Positions 30,895-42,472 of a stretch of 64,000 nt of DNA are shown piece by piece. Source of the stretch: Hymenopus coronatus (taxonomy: Eukaryota > Arthropoda > Insecta > Mantodea > Hymenopodidae); assembly GCA_030762935.1 (NCBI GenBank), contig CM060880.1, positions 19,275,001-19,339,000 of the forward strand, in the 5' to 3' direction. A program made the position numbers and the translations under genes. Within the stretch, counting starts at the first letter, position 1. Each line of letters starts with the position of its first letter. Below the pieces are notes generated by a model that was not told the DNA's origin, did not search any database, and saw nothing but the letters and a program-made list of their open reading frames with translations.

Positions 30895-33440
30895 AATCAG
30901 CCTTCAGTAAAGTCAGCGGAAGAATCATATATGTCGACTTGTCCCCGTTTTAAACGGTCAAATCATAATTTTTCCGAGCTTTTTCCGATGGTACTTTCGA
31001 GCTGCATCAGCCTAGTAGTAATGTTGTTCCTTTATGTTAAGCAGAAGTCGATATATAAGGCACACAGTGGAATATTTTTCTTCCTTTAAATCGCCAATTT
31101 GTACGCATGCTGAAGGACGCTCACGAGACGGAAGATGAGGCATCATCATAGCTTTTAAAGCTCCAGTTGGGCTCGGGATCGAACATACTGCAGTGCAACT
31201 CACTCCTCCCGTCTTTTTCACACACGACTGGCATCCCAATTTCCTGCTCAAATCCTTACGGTATTGCTGGATCAGTGGCGTCGTTTTGCGATTTCTTCTT
31301 TACCCGACCATTTCCTCACTTGGTAGGCGACGCACGTCTCTCCCCACGCGCTCGCTCTCGTGTGCCCTATATCAGTCCCCGTGCCCCAATATAATAACGC
31401 ATGGATTACCAACATCCTACTGTTTGCCTTCACGTATAATGATTTAAAAAATACGGCTAGCATTTCCACACAATCACTGACCCTGTGGGATCATTTTGCT
31501 GCTAAACTTCCCAACATAAGCGTTAACAAAGTAATTTGGCAACCCACAAGTCATCGCGTTGCAGAGTCCCTGCAAGCAAATACAGATGTGCTTATATCTG
31601 CGTTTTACCAATATCACTAGAAATCCTTTCGCGGCAGAACGTCGACCTCAAACACGCTCCTCTTTTTATAATGCACTCATATTAATGGCTCTCTTGCTGC
31701 AAGGTAATTACTTTTTTAAGTGAAGATAAACTTGACTTAATTATTTGAAATCACTTCCGAGGAAAACATACCTTATTCAAATTAAACTTGTATGCTCTTT
31801 ATTCATGTGCATGGTTTTTGCCTGTTTCACTCCACCCATGTGGATGAACTATATAAATTTTATATACTATTTATTATTGCAGATACTGGGAGACTTAAAT
31901 ATCTACAGAAAATAAGACACTTCTACAAAATACAGATATATAGTCATGAAGAAAAGAAACAGTGGCAGCATTCCGACAGCTGATGGGTCATGATTGTCGT
32001 GCAGAATTGATGAAATTGATGAAATCACCAAACTGCATGCCGTGCAGCAACAACACTACAGTGAACTCCCAACACTTGAGAAAATGTAGTGTATTTCAGA
32101 GACTTTAGAAAGGGACAAATGGATAGATATATTGGGAAGCAAGAAGGCAAATGGCAATTTAATTTCTTTTTGTTTTAATATTTGCATATCATTTAATTCA
32201 TGCAGGAGCGAAGTGTACATGAGCTATAAGGTCAATCATCAAGGTTGATGTTGGTGGCCGTGCTACTAGTGCCACCATCAGCTCTTAGAAAAGTATACAT
32301 TTATTTTCCTATTATTCCCTACAGTCAGAAAACTGTGTAATATTCAAGTACTTTGGAGAAACTCTGAAGGAAATAACACCTTCCTTATCATCCAACAATG
32401 CACTTGTATTGCACAATACCATTAACACATACAGTGTGCCTTTGCAAGGTTAAAAGTTCACATTAGCACATGCTACGCTCATCTGTTTGATACAATCGAA
32501 CTGTTTGTTACAAACTACGTTAGAAAATACGTATAGATGTTGCGATATGACGTTACAAATTAAAGCACATAAATATGGAGGGAATAAAAAATGTGAAACA
32601 CTCACTAGTTTGTACTACAATCCTGCATTAAATTAAGTGTATAGCTTAAGAAGTTGTTCTTGGACTCTCGGTCTTTTACAGAAATTAATAGGATCTCGTA
32701 AACCGGTCCGATAAAACAAGCATTTATAAAATACTAATACTAATAGCATAAAGCTGTTGTTTAACGGACCTCGTTTATTTGCAAGACAGGTTTGTTATTC
32801 ACTTCATTTGCGAGACAGTACATGATGCATAACTCCTTATCCACACGCTATGGTTTACTTGCACCTCAGTCCTTAAAGAGTTAGTTTTGTAATTAGCCGA
32901 AACAAAACCGGCAACCGTTTCAGTAATACATTAGCTGGAAATGTATTTGAGAAATTCATTACCCATAACTCTAAACGTTTCCCAAATATCAAGCAATTAG
33001 CTTTTCTTCTCAATTTTCGGTGAAAGCAGTTCGTTACATTTATAACTACAGTGTGTTATTTTCCATCAGAGTTTATTACAAGTAAAAATCAACATACTGT
33101 TAACGCAAAGAGGGTGGTGGAGCAAGCCAGTCGTTTCTAAGATGTTCAAATGTTTTAAACAACTAAAAGTCGAGATTTATAATCATTAAGGTAATTGGGA
33201 ATGGTCTGATATGTCTCACTCACATCAAGCTTTTCAACTCGTAAAGTTTTCTAGAACTCTCAGTGAAATTTGTCAGTAAAGGCATTTAACATGAGTAAAG
33301 GTGCCTGATTATTTTCATTGAATTTAGGCTAAGAACATCCGAGGAAAAAATATACTTTGTAAATTACAGATAACACATTTGCAAGTATGTAACTTTTTCT
33401 TATAAAGTAATGGAAGGTTAATTAATTGTTATTTTCTCTT
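30895..33440. other. Unassigned sequence
   Basis: About 2.5 kb with no repeat family or protein motif I can name. Small complementary stretches near 32242-32280 (TTGGTGGC ... GTGCCACCA) form a short hairpin. Frames at 31193-31447 and 31360-31620 have no recognised domain. Confidence 0.45.
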
Positions 33441-33444
33441 CTAC

Positions 33445-33850
33445 GTAAATGTGGTTAGAGAAGGTATTCTACCAAAAAATTCATTACGTACCGAGATTTC
33501 ACCTGAAATTATTTTCGAGGATCCTTGATTAAAAAAAATAATAATAACAATAATAATAAAACAGGTCCGCGTGCGCGGCTGTATGTCTGTGTGAGGAGTG
33601 AGCAGCATAATTCAAAAAGTTTTTTTTAGGAAAATCTCTAAATGTTCTATTTTTTCAAAAATGACTCTAAAGATTTTGATTTAAATACCACATATTAAAC
33701 ATATTTACACCACAAATTAAATATAGGTAGATCTTGATTTTTCGGGCAATAGCCTCTGAGGCCCTCTAACTTTTGCATAACTGGTAAACCGTAAGAGATA
33801 GACAAAAACTTACTACACAAAAAATGTAGATCTCGTTAAAACAGCTATTT
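33445..33850 (+). mobile_element. PHM family copy, truncated at both ends
   Basis: GAGAAGGTATTCTACC, CCGAGATTTCACCTG, an (ATAATAACA)n stretch, GGTCCGCGTGCGCGG, the body, and CCGTAAGAGATAGACAAAAA to GTAGATCTCGTTAAAACA. Most of the palindrome and the tail are missing. Confidence 0.85.
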
Positions 33851-33854
33851 TTTC

Positions 33855-34905
33855 GTTTACAATTCCATTTTTCCCCTTGAAAAGAGCAGGATTTATTTTA
33901 AATACAAATGTTCATAATTACCTTACTAGGCAAACGTATGTCCAAAACTGCAAGTATGTTGTCAAATTCTTTAAACCAGCTGTCTTACAAGCAGAGTTGT
34001 TCAAGTTCATGATATAGCAACTGTAAAACATTTGAAAGCATACACGGTACTATATCTGAGAAATTTGAATATCTTACCAAAATTTACTCCGTTCTTTATA
34101 CGCTCATAGTAATCGTTATAGCTTGCATGATCATTTAAATGGCAATTTTTTGTATGAATTCATTATTGTAATAAAACTGAGCAACGTGATGCACTTTTAA
34201 AAAAATATTCACATTAATAAATCAAGTTTTACAGTAAATCAGTTCCCAAATAAATCTAACATATCAAAAATGTTATATTAAACCTAAGTAGAAAAATAAT
34301 TACTTTTCGTACTCCCCAAAGTTTTTATTTTCAAAACATAACATTTTATTTCCCAAAATTATAGCATTATTTCCAAAAAAGTATAAGACAATTTTCTTTA
34401 ATGTACTTTTGAAAGGTAGTACAACAGTTTTTAAACTAATCAGTAAAAAACTACACGAACTGGAGCATTCTGAATATGGAAAAGTAACTTTTCGAGAAAT
34501 CAAGGTTTTAATTGGACCGTGCATATTACTAAGCATGCACCTGTCTATTTATACCTTGAGTTCTCTCCGAGAACAGGGACACGTCTATCACACCTCGGGC
34601 TACCCTCAGCCTGGTGGCTAAAGTGCGCCAAGTGGAAAAAACTACATTTTTTAAAGTTTAGAATTCATATTATTTTATTATAACATTTTTTTAACGTTTT
34701 ACAATCTTTGGTCAAATTTCACAAATGCATCACGTTCAAAAACATTTTAAGAACATTTTAAACAACTTCCATTTTATTGTGTACTTAATTAAATCATTTC
34801 CAGGCGAGTTTTAAGGAAACTAAGTTTAGACGAAGATATGAATTTGTAAAATAAAAAAAAAAAAAATTCTCGCGGTGAATACATATACATATGTGTATAT
34901 ACATA
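33855..34905. other. Unassigned AT-rich sequence
   Basis: Nothing recognised; frames at 34300-34536 and 34409-34621 overlap on opposite strands and have no known domain. Confidence 0.4.
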
Positions 34906-35020
34906 TACGAGGGCCTTTTTTTTTTTTTTTTTTTTTTTTTTCCAACCTCCGATACGCTATGAATAAAAGACAAGTTCATAGAAAACAATTATTTTATTAC
35001 TTAGTTTTGTACACTTATGG

Positions 35021-35380
35021 TTACTTTTCAACATAATCACTGAAAAGATTGAGACATTTATCGTACCTGTGCACAAGCTTTGCAATACCCGCTTCAAAAA
35101 ATGTTGCCGCCAATGATGTCAAATGAGCATTGACGTTGTTTTGAAGATCTTCGTTGGTTTGAGAGTGCTGCCCTCCTAGCCACGTCTTCAGTTCAGGGAA
35201 AAGGTGAAAGTCGCTGGGTGCCAGGTCAGGACTGTACGGCGGATGATCGAAAATGCCCCATTGAAATTGTTCAAGGAGCCGATGGGTTATGCCAAAAGTG
35301 TGTGGAAGAGCGTTGTCATGGATCAACACAATTCCTGAAGTCAGCATTCCTCTTCGTTTGTTTTGAATGGCTCTCCGCAA
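35021..35380 (-). pseudogene. mariner DD34D transposase C-terminal fragment
   Basis: 119 codons: LIHDNALPH has the second catalytic aspartate and PPYSPDLAPSDFHLF the third, with exactly 34 residues between D of HDN and D of PSD, as in mariner. It ends in the characteristic ...NLFSDYVEK. The helix-turn-helix domain, WVPHEL region and first catalytic aspartate are missing. An uninterrupted frame over this stretch suggests the copy is not very old, but the fragment cannot be an active transposase. Confidence 0.93.
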
Positions 35381-35384
35381 ACGT

Positions 35385-35526
35385 CGTAAAGTACGAAGAT
35401 CTTCAAAACAACGTCAATGCACATTTGAAATCGTTGCTGGCAACATATTTTGAAGCGGGTATTGCAAAGCTTGTGCACAGTTAAGATAAATGTTTCAATC
35501 TTTTTGGTGATTATGTTGAAAAATAA
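35385..35526 (+). pseudogene. Duplicated mariner C-terminus in the right arm
   Basis: On plus, KYEDLQNNVNAHLKSLLAT, then FEAGIAKLVHS followed by a stop, with the out-of-frame remainder DKCFNLFGDYVEK near 35488-35525. It is homologous to the end of the minus-strand fragment at 35021-35380. Confidence 0.9.
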
Positions 35527-35629
35527 CCATAAGTGTACAAAACATTTAGTAATAAAATAATAGATTTTCTATGAACTTGTCTTTTATTTATAGCCTATTG
35601 GAGTTTGAAAAAGAAAACGGCCCTCGTAT

Positions 35630-36275
35630 CTATCTATTGTGAAAATAATTTAATCTGTCGATCTATCTGATCTAATTATTCCATCTAACGCAAAAACAAT
35701 TACCTAGGAGGAGCATTTCATATTAGACTCGATTTTCATTTTTTAAACTATATGTATTGAAGCAATCGCTAATGAAATTTGTAGGTATTTCTATTTTAGT
35801 ACCGAGTTCCCATAACTCTTCGATGATCAGGCGAAGCATCATGTCCTTCTTAGTATTATACCGTTCTCAAGACTTCACAAAAACCTAGAGAGACTGCTGG
35901 CAATAAACTAGTAATTAGATCAAGAATCTTGTTATTTCAATTACCTCCCATAAAAATGTCGACCACAAGTTGTAAACGTCCTTCCCTCTTCAGTTTTACG
36001 ATCTCATTTTATAAGAAACGTGTTCTACTAGTTTATCCCACGGTGGAAATTCCGGTCTATTAACAAGAGAAAGGCACTAAAATGATCCTCGATTCACAGC
36101 TAAGCCATGTTGGATCACAGAATATGGTAAAATACGTGAGATCAGCAGGTGGTTTAACCTCGTTCACTACTCAAGAGTAGTTTTCTAACCTCAGTATCGT
36201 TCGATATAACATTAGAAATATAGGCATTATAATCTTATACCCGTATGTATTTTATTTGGTTTTATACAGGTGCTG
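35630..36275. other. Unassigned sequence
   Basis: Nothing recognised. Confidence 0.4.
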
Positions 36276-36282
36276 AGTAGTA

Positions 36283-36530
36283 GTCGCGGACTCAAACCCG
36301 GCGGAGGGCGATGGATATTTTCGGGCGTAAAATCTTTAGCATGGTTTCCTTCGGAAGGGAAATAAAGCCGGTGATCCCATGTCCTATGTTTACTGTACGT
36401 CAAAGAACCTTAAGCTTGGCAAAGAGGCTTCTAAGCAAAATTAAGTCATCTTTCACGCCCAGTATAGAATGGGACGCTGAAACCACCGCAATTAAAGAGC
36501 GCCCTTTAATAAAACTCAATTTCATTTAAC
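36283..36530 (+). mobile_element. SINE family A, 5'-truncated
   Basis: It begins within the tRNA-like part (GCGGACTCAAACCCGGCGG). GGCGTAAAATCTTTAGCATGG, GAAGGGAAATAAAGCCGGTG, CCTTAAGCTTGGCAAAGAGG and CACGCCCAGTATAGAATGGG follow, ending AATAAAACTCAATTTCATTT. Confidence 0.92.
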
Positions 36531-36534
36531 AGGG

Positions 36535-36895
36535 TGCGGATCCTGATCCCCCCCAACCCGTAAACTCTGTTGGTTGCACGATGGATACGTCCGTAACACA
36601 AACTTCTCACTTCACCTTTGTCCGTGGACGTAAAGGGAGGCATCGAAGGAATATCTGGAGATGTTTGGGACCCGACTGTGCTAAGCTTGCTAATATCAGA
36701 CTTGCGCTTTCCTCTCAAAAGTCCAGCAGGCCTAAATTTGACCTTGGCCCCAATACAGAATTTCTCCTCTGTCATTGCTCTTCATATAAAGCTTTCAGCC
36801 AATGTTAACCACTGATAAGTATTTGTACGAACAAGCCAAAAAAGAATATTGCTTTTGAATATGGAGTTGTGTGTTACAATAGACTTCTTTTTGCT
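36535..36895. other. Unassigned sequence
   Basis: Nothing recognised. The minus-strand frame 36506-36775 overlaps the SINE end. Confidence 0.4.
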
Positions 36896-36898
36896 TAT

Positions 36899-37779
36899 TA
36901 CTTTCTCTAGCCCCGTATGTACAATGTACATAGGGATAAAGAAGTATTGCATTCCACCCAAAAAGTCGATACCGAGATTTCACCGGAAATACATGTTGTA
37001 GGACCCCCTGAATCCAAAAAAAAAGCATTTCCAGAAAAAGGTCCGTGTGTCTGTGAACACGATAACTCAAAAAAGAAAAGTAGCTAAAATACCAAACTTG
37101 GTATTTAAGTTCAGTATCTTCCAGGGATGCGACACGAAGATTTTGAGAAAAATCCCCCCACCCAAACTACCCTTTACATGGAACTTTTTTCGAAAATTTT
37201 TATTTTCTTAAAAATAGCTCTAACGATTTTGATTAAAATATCGTATATTAAAGATATTTTTCCGCAAAATAAAATGTATATCTTGAATTTTCTGGGAATA
37301 GCTTCTAAAGACCTGTTTATTCTGAATGAATTTTGTTTAATTTGGCATAACTAATAAATCATAAGAGATAGACAAAAACTTACTTTACAAAAAATGTAGG
37401 CCTTGTTAAAATACACAATTTATGTCATATACATTTTTTTCGTGGAGCTTACCGTTTTCGAGGTATTCATTGTTATTAGTTTCAGTTGTGAAATACTTAT
37501 ACTTTTCCCAGACGAGAGTGTCCGTTTTTATTTTGTTCTACTCCAGGCCAGGAATAGAAGCGATTTGTAATAACTATCGCATAACGACAGCTTTTAAAAC
37601 ATTTGATTATCGATTTAGCCTAGTGTATTCCCTTATTTTCTTCCTACTTTAAGGAACTAAATAATGACATTGTGCTTAATACTTCGATTAACAAGGTGCA
37701 GAAAGAAGAATAATCTTATGTAAGAAACTTGTAGAATGGCTAGAGAAAGTCATATGAGTGAAACATATCAGATTTTTTT
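36899..37779 (+). mobile_element. PHM family copy, complete reference copy
   Basis: At ~880 bp this is one of the best-preserved members. It has palindrome TACTTTCTCTAGCCCCGTAT...CATAGGGATAAAGAAG, head block to CCTGAATCC, A-tract 37016-37024, a very short GT tract, ATACCAAACTTGGTAT near 37090, CGACACGAAGATTTTGAG near 37130, CCCCCCACCC, the body, and a tail TAGAGAAAGTCATATGAGTG ending CAGATTTTTTT. No target duplication is apparent: the left flank ends GCTTAT and the right flank begins AATTTAGC. Confidence 0.95.
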
Positions 37780-37784
37780 AATTT

Positions 37785-38148
37785 AGCGGAGCGAAAAAAG
37801 GGGAGGAATATGAATTCTGGCTTGCTGTATAGCCTTTCCCCTCTTTCTTCCCCCAATGTATTTATCTCCGAGCAGTCTCCTGACAAACTGCATGCCGCAT
37901 TCGTATGGGGGAGAGGGACATTGTTCGTAATTTATCTTTCTCAGCATGGAGAGTGAAACATTTAGTATGCGCCTTAAATGCACCGTTTCAGAAAAAAAGA
38001 GATGATTTTTAAAAGGTGTGAATGTTGCTCTGGTAATAAAATGCGTTTTACTGCGCCGAGCCGTTGACAGAGCTTTTATAGCCGTATCATCCGCTGAGTG
38101 GAAGATTCACTTACTATCCACAGGAGCACAAAATTGTGATGCTTCACT
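37785..38148. other. Unassigned spacer between PHM copies
   Basis: Nothing recognised. Confidence 0.4.
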
Positions 38149-38150
38149 TT

Positions 38151-38577
38151 TACTTTTTCTACTATGTTATTGCAGTAAGTAGAGGAAGTATTGTTTTCCA
38201 TCCAAATATATGTTTAGAGGTACCCTGAAGCCCCCTCCCAAGATAGTTTTGAGACAAAGATGCATATGCGTTTCTGTGAACAGCATAACTAAAAAACGAA
38301 ACGTTGCTTAAATACCAAACTTGGTATTCGAGTTCATTACCTTCCATCCACGCGACACGGATATTTTCATAACAATCGCCCCTTTACAACGGATTTTCAC
38401 TTGGTTTAAAAACGGTTGTTAACGATTTGATTAAAATACCACATATTTAAAATATGTTCGCAATAAATAAAGTTATATCTTGTATTTTGTGGGAATAGCC
38501 CCAAGCCCTCTTCATTCTAAAATACTTTTACTATAACTGATAGACAGTAAGAAAGACAAAATCTTCTTCTAAAATAT
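38151..38577 (+). mobile_element. PHM family copy, 3'-truncated
   Basis: Head TACTTTTTCTACTATGTTAT is degenerate. ATACCAAACTTGGTAT near 38314, CGCGACACGGATATTTTCAT and TGATTAAAATACCACATATT follow. The copy ends after GATAGACAGTAAGAAAGAC. Confidence 0.85.
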
Positions 38578-38805
38578 GGGTATGTCTGGTCGTACGTCAT
38601 CTTAAAGGAATGCCCGCAACAAATTCCTTTGCACAGCATTTTAAATTATTGGTCTATCTCCCCTTATATACTGCATTTTGCCTTGACAGCCATTGTCAAG
38701 TTGTATGCCAGGTCTAGGCTTGGTTGGTGACGCTGTTTACCATCGTAATATCTGCATGGTAAAGACGCGTTTGTACGACTGTGAAGAAATAGTTTATGAT
38801 GCAAT

Positions 38806-38862
38806 TTTAGTAATATTTATGATTTATTCAAGATATTTGAGTAAATCATAAATATTACTAAA
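38806..38862. repeat. 57-bp near-perfect palindrome
   Basis: Positions 38806-38826 and 38842-38862 are perfect 21-bp inverted complements. The 15-bp centre (TTCAAGATATTTGAG) extends the pairing with one mismatch. No TA-flanked transposon ends are evident. Confidence 0.95.
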
Positions 38863-38869
38863 CTTAACA

Positions 38870-39146
38870 TAACAAATAAATAAGATTTTAAGTTATTAGT
38901 CTGAAGTCACTGTCTAATTCCTCTTAACTTTATTAAAATATAATAAGAATTTTGGGCACCAAGAAACTCTCATCCCAAGCCAATATGTTTAATTGAATCT
39001 CCACCAATTATTAAAGGGTTTTGTCTAACTCCTTGGATAAGGATTTTTTTTTTTTATTTATTTTTAAGTTAAGTTTGCATTTATATAATGTTTGATATTT
39101 CTAGTGTTGCTGAAATAAATAATAGACTCATAGCTAGCTCTCTCTC

Positions 39147-39192
<46 letters not shown>

Positions 39193-39595
39193 CACCCTTT
39201 TACATAGCGCTTCGTATATTCCACTTCTGATTCCTTCTCTATTTAAAAGATGCTCTAAAGACGCATTTCTGGAAGGATACCAAGCACTTCAGATAGTTAT
39301 GAAGGCGTGGTACCTGAAATATTGAAGGGGCTTATGAAGCAATATCATGATTTTCAAAACGGCTGTTTGAAGGTAGTATGGTTTTCAATAAAAAAGTTGA
39401 ACTTGGAAAAGGGCTTTTGCATATGCATATTTATATTGCACCAGACGAACAAATGTCATTTTTTGTACCTTGATGACATATTTCTGTGTAATCTGTTAAG
39501 ATAACTGTAATTATGCTGAATACATTACATCTGGTTTCTTTTCTAGTACTTAAGACAATCTTAATTATAGTTATTTCAATAAAAACAATATTTAT
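38870..39595. other. Unassigned AT-rich sequence
   Basis: It contains a (CT)n tract at 39137-39190 and nothing else recognised. Confidence 0.5.
39137..39190. repeat. (CT)n microsatellite
   Basis: CT dinucleotides with one CAC interruption. Confidence 0.96.
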
Positions 39596-39597
39596 AA

Positions 39598-39855
39598 GCC
39601 TGTCTCCGTGGTCGAGTGGCCAGCGAACTGACTTCTCACCCGGAGATCCCGGGTTCGATTCCCGGCTGGGACGGGGAATTTTTCTTAAACCAAAATTATT
39701 CCCTAACCCTCACAGAGTCTGGAAGTGTGTGTGTGAGAGAGGAAAATAAAACCATTTAAACCCAACGTAAAGAACTCGCAGACAACTAGTTGCTTTTAAT
39801 GCAAAGCCCCCCATATGACCTTAGATGGTAAAAGGGGCTGTATAAATGAAGTAAA
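39598..39855 (+). mobile_element. SINE family B, full length
   Basis: GCCTGTCTCCGTGGTCGAGTGG (A box) and GATCCCGGGTTCGATTCCC (B box) are followed by GGGACGGGGAATTTTTCTTA, CACAGAGTCTGGAAGTGTG and the 3' end GGGGCTGTATAAATGAAGTA. Confidence 0.93.
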
Positions 39856-39909
39856 AAATTATTAAGTTGTTCTTTTCTTATTTCGCCGCTCTGAATATTT
39901 GTATTCATT

Positions 39910-40146
39910 TATTTCATTTTTTCATTTATACAGCCCCCTTTAATATTTATGGTCATATCGGAGGCTTTGACTTAAAAACAACTCGTCGAATGTTGATATT
40001 TTAAAACAATTTTCTTTTCTTCAAACACACGTACGTACATGCACACTTTCAGATTCAGTGGAGGAATTAATTCTGATTACAAGACAAATTCCCTGCCTCA
40101 TCTCGGAATAGAATCCGGGACCTGCGGGCGAGAAGTCAGCTAGCTT
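39910..40146 (-). mobile_element. SINE family B, diverged, inverted relative to its neighbour
   Basis: The reverse strand has GCAGGTCCCGGATTCTATTCC (B-box region), GAGGCAGGGAATTTGTCTTG and CCATAAATATTAAAGGGGGC. Together with 39598-39855 it forms a head-out inverted pair about 55 bp apart, which could extrude as a hairpin. Confidence 0.88.
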
Positions 40147-40362
40147 CTGAGTATTTTATTTTACCGCTTTGAGCATTTTATCCCACCGCTTTTGTTCATT
40201 AATTGGCCACATGATCGTATCTCTACTTATAAATCAACGATCGGAGATCGTTAACACAGATAAGGTATTGATGCAACTAATACGATGGGCATCTCTACCG
40301 CTCTCATTTAATTACAGAACTTGGCTTAACCCAGTCCTGCTGTGCTCGCTAAAAAGCCTCGC

Positions 40363-40500
40363 TTTGGTGCTTCGTGGCGCAGGGGATCATGGGTTCGAGT
40401 CCCGCTTTGGGCATGGGTGTTTGTGTATGTGTGTTTGTCATAAAACAGAAAACGGTAAACAAGAAAATTTAGGAAAAGGGGAAAAAAAAAAAGAAGAGGA
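40363..40500 (+). mobile_element. tRNA-derived SINE family E
   Basis: GGTGCTTCGTGGCGCAGGGG (A-box region) and CATGGGTTCGAGTCCCGC (B box) precede a short body with a (GT)n stretch and an A-rich tail. The same head appears as a fragment at 47838-47870. Confidence 0.75.
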
Positions 40501-40504
40501 ATAA

Positions 40505-41320
40505 GAAAAAGGAATACAACGCCGGAGTGCCTTAAAAAAGTCCTTGTTAATCACCTTGGAGCAGTAATTACTTATTTATATCATATATATCGTATATATA
40601 ACCCTGATTATAAGCAGAGATTGATATATGGATATAATCTAGGTTGTCGCCCAATCAGTGTTAATGAGATATCTGAAACGCCTGGCCGGCATGCAGGGAT
40701 TTGAACCCATGCTCGAGCCAGATTCATTTCGCTTGGTATCCCAGTTTTGCTGTAGGAATTTTTAACGGAAAATGAGACTTCTCCAAGTGAGGTCATTAAA
40801 AGCAACCGTAGCCGCCCGTTTTAATCACGTCCTATAACAAGCAGAACAACATCTAAAACCAGTGTATTATGTAACCATTACGGTTTCCTGTCCGGCTAAT
40901 GAGCCGTCAAATTATGAACCATAAAACATGGCTGTTTTTCTTTTTGCCATTATTAACATGTACCGTGTGTCAGCCGAGGCCTGATTAAACATGACCGTAA
41001 CGAAAAGAGAGTGAAGTTGATTTATTCTATACAAAAGATACAAGCTGACAGGCAGTAGATAATAACGTCTGTTTTTCAGTGCCAAGTGTCTCCATTATTT
41101 TCTATTCAATCACCGAACAAGAACCTTCGTGTACGCGAAAAGAGAACAAGGAAAGATCATTACCTAACAGCTCTTCCGCTACGGATCGCTCTTGTTAACT
41201 TGTATAAAACGCTTCTCTTTATTAAGTTCATTATAAATTTTCTCAACAGCTTTAGTCAACTTAATATCTATGAGGCAATATACTTCAGACTGCTTGTATT
41301 ATAATTGCAACAAGTTTGCC
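40505..41320. other. Mostly unassigned sequence
   Basis: A reverse tRNA-like patch lies at ~40680-40745 (B-box complement GGGATTTGAACCC with a CTCGAGCC head), possibly an old SINE. Nothing else recognised. Confidence 0.4.
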
Positions 41321-41324
41321 GTTT

Positions 41325-42180
41325 AAAAAATTTGATGTACTCCATTATATACTCCAAATTATTGTTAATAAGCTTCTCTTCCTATTTACTTCATGCTAAT
41401 CCAGATAAACATTAGCAGAAACCGTTTTATTACTTACTTCCTTTTACAAGTAGAAGGGAAGCAAGAGAATACCATAGGCTAAACGGACAGTCATATGTTT
41501 TAAATGTGGTTGCTATGGTATAGAAATCCTTTTCTTTGTGTGGCCGGGAGTTGACAAGTTCCTGTATGAGAAAACTATAAGTATTTTAAAACTGAAATCA
41601 ACAACAAGGAATATCTCAAACACGGCCAACTCCACGAAAAAAATGTATATAACATAAAATGTGTGTTTCCACAAGCTCTACATTTTTTCTAAGTCAAGTT
41701 TTTGCCTATCTCTTACGGTTTACCAGTTAACACAAAATTCAGCAAAATTCTTTCAGAATAAAGAGGTCTTTACAGGCTATTCCTCCCAGAAAATTCAAGA
41801 TATACATTTTGTTTGCCATATAAATATCTTTAATATACGGTATTTTAATCAAACCCGTTATAACCATTTTTGAGAAAATAAAAATTTTCGAATTTTTTCC
41901 ATGTAAAGGGTATTTTGGGATGTGCGGGGTCTTTCTCAGAATCTTCGTATCGCATCCCTGGAAGATAGTAAACTTAAATACCAAGTTTGGTATTTTACCG
42001 ACTTTTTGTTTTTGAGTTATCGTGTTCACAGACACACATGGACCTTTTTTTGAAAATACTTTTTTGGGGGTACAGGGAAACCTAAAACGTCTATTTCCGG
42101 TGAAATCTCGGTATCGAATTTTTGGGTGGAGTGCAATACCTTATCTATACCCTATGTACATAGTACGTGTAGAGAAAGTA
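41325..42180 (-). mobile_element. PHM family copy, complete
   Basis: Minus-strand element running from palindrome CACGTACTATGTACATAGGG near 42180 down to the tail at 41325. It carries ATACCAAGTTTGGTAT on plus near 41979 and CATGTAAAGGGTATTTTGGG near 41900. A 98-codon minus frame (41739-42035) lies in the body region shared with other copies. Confidence 0.94.
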
Positions 42181-42189
42181 AAAAGCATT

Positions 42190-42200
42190 ACGCTTTCGGC

Positions 42201-42226
<26 letters not shown>
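42190..42226. repeat. (GC)n-(GT)n microsatellite
   Basis: GCGCGCGCGCGCGCGCGTGTGTG immediately outside the head end of a PHM copy, an unusual Z-DNA-prone tract. Confidence 0.9.
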
Positions 42227-42231
<5 letters not shown>

Positions 42232-42347
42232 GTTAAAATTAATGGAAAACTTGTTCATTTTTGCTTCCTCTGTCATTTACTGGGAGAGGAAGCATTAGAT
42301 TCTACTTGAATATTTGATATCGACATTTCAAATACGAGTTTTTGATA

Positions 42348-42440
42348 CGTGTGGCCGAGGTCGTTAAGGCGAATTTGCGAATGGAGGTCTGCGGTTGAAA
42401 ACCCTCCAGGACCGTCCTTTCTAATAGGTTTGTTCCTAGG
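42348..42440 (+). mobile_element. tRNA-like SINE head
   Basis: GTGTGGCCGAGGTCGTTAAGG (an A box as in Leu/Ser-type tRNAs) and GCGGTTGAAAACCCTCC (a damaged B box) are arranged tRNA-like. The acceptor stem does not pair well, so this is a SINE relic rather than a functional tRNA. Confidence 0.55.
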
Positions 42441-42472
42441 GTTTCCTTAAACGTTTACTTTATTTACCACGT

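Larger units (their letters stand above)
34906..35628 (-). mobile_element. Fold-back mariner derivative with duplicated inverted transposase 3' end
   Basis: TA at 34906-34907 and 35627-35628 flanks inward CGAGGGCC and outward GGCCCTCG, the mariner target rule. The left arm (~34908-35150) and right arm (~35390-35626) are imperfect inverted copies of each other. Both contain the transposase C-terminus: EDLQNNVNAHLTSL on minus in the left arm and EDLQNNVNAHLKSL on plus in the right arm. A normal mariner has ~30-bp ends and ~1.3 kb; here ~235-bp inverted arms flank only the catalytic C-terminal part. This points to an aberrant inverted duplication with deletion. Confidence 0.9.
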
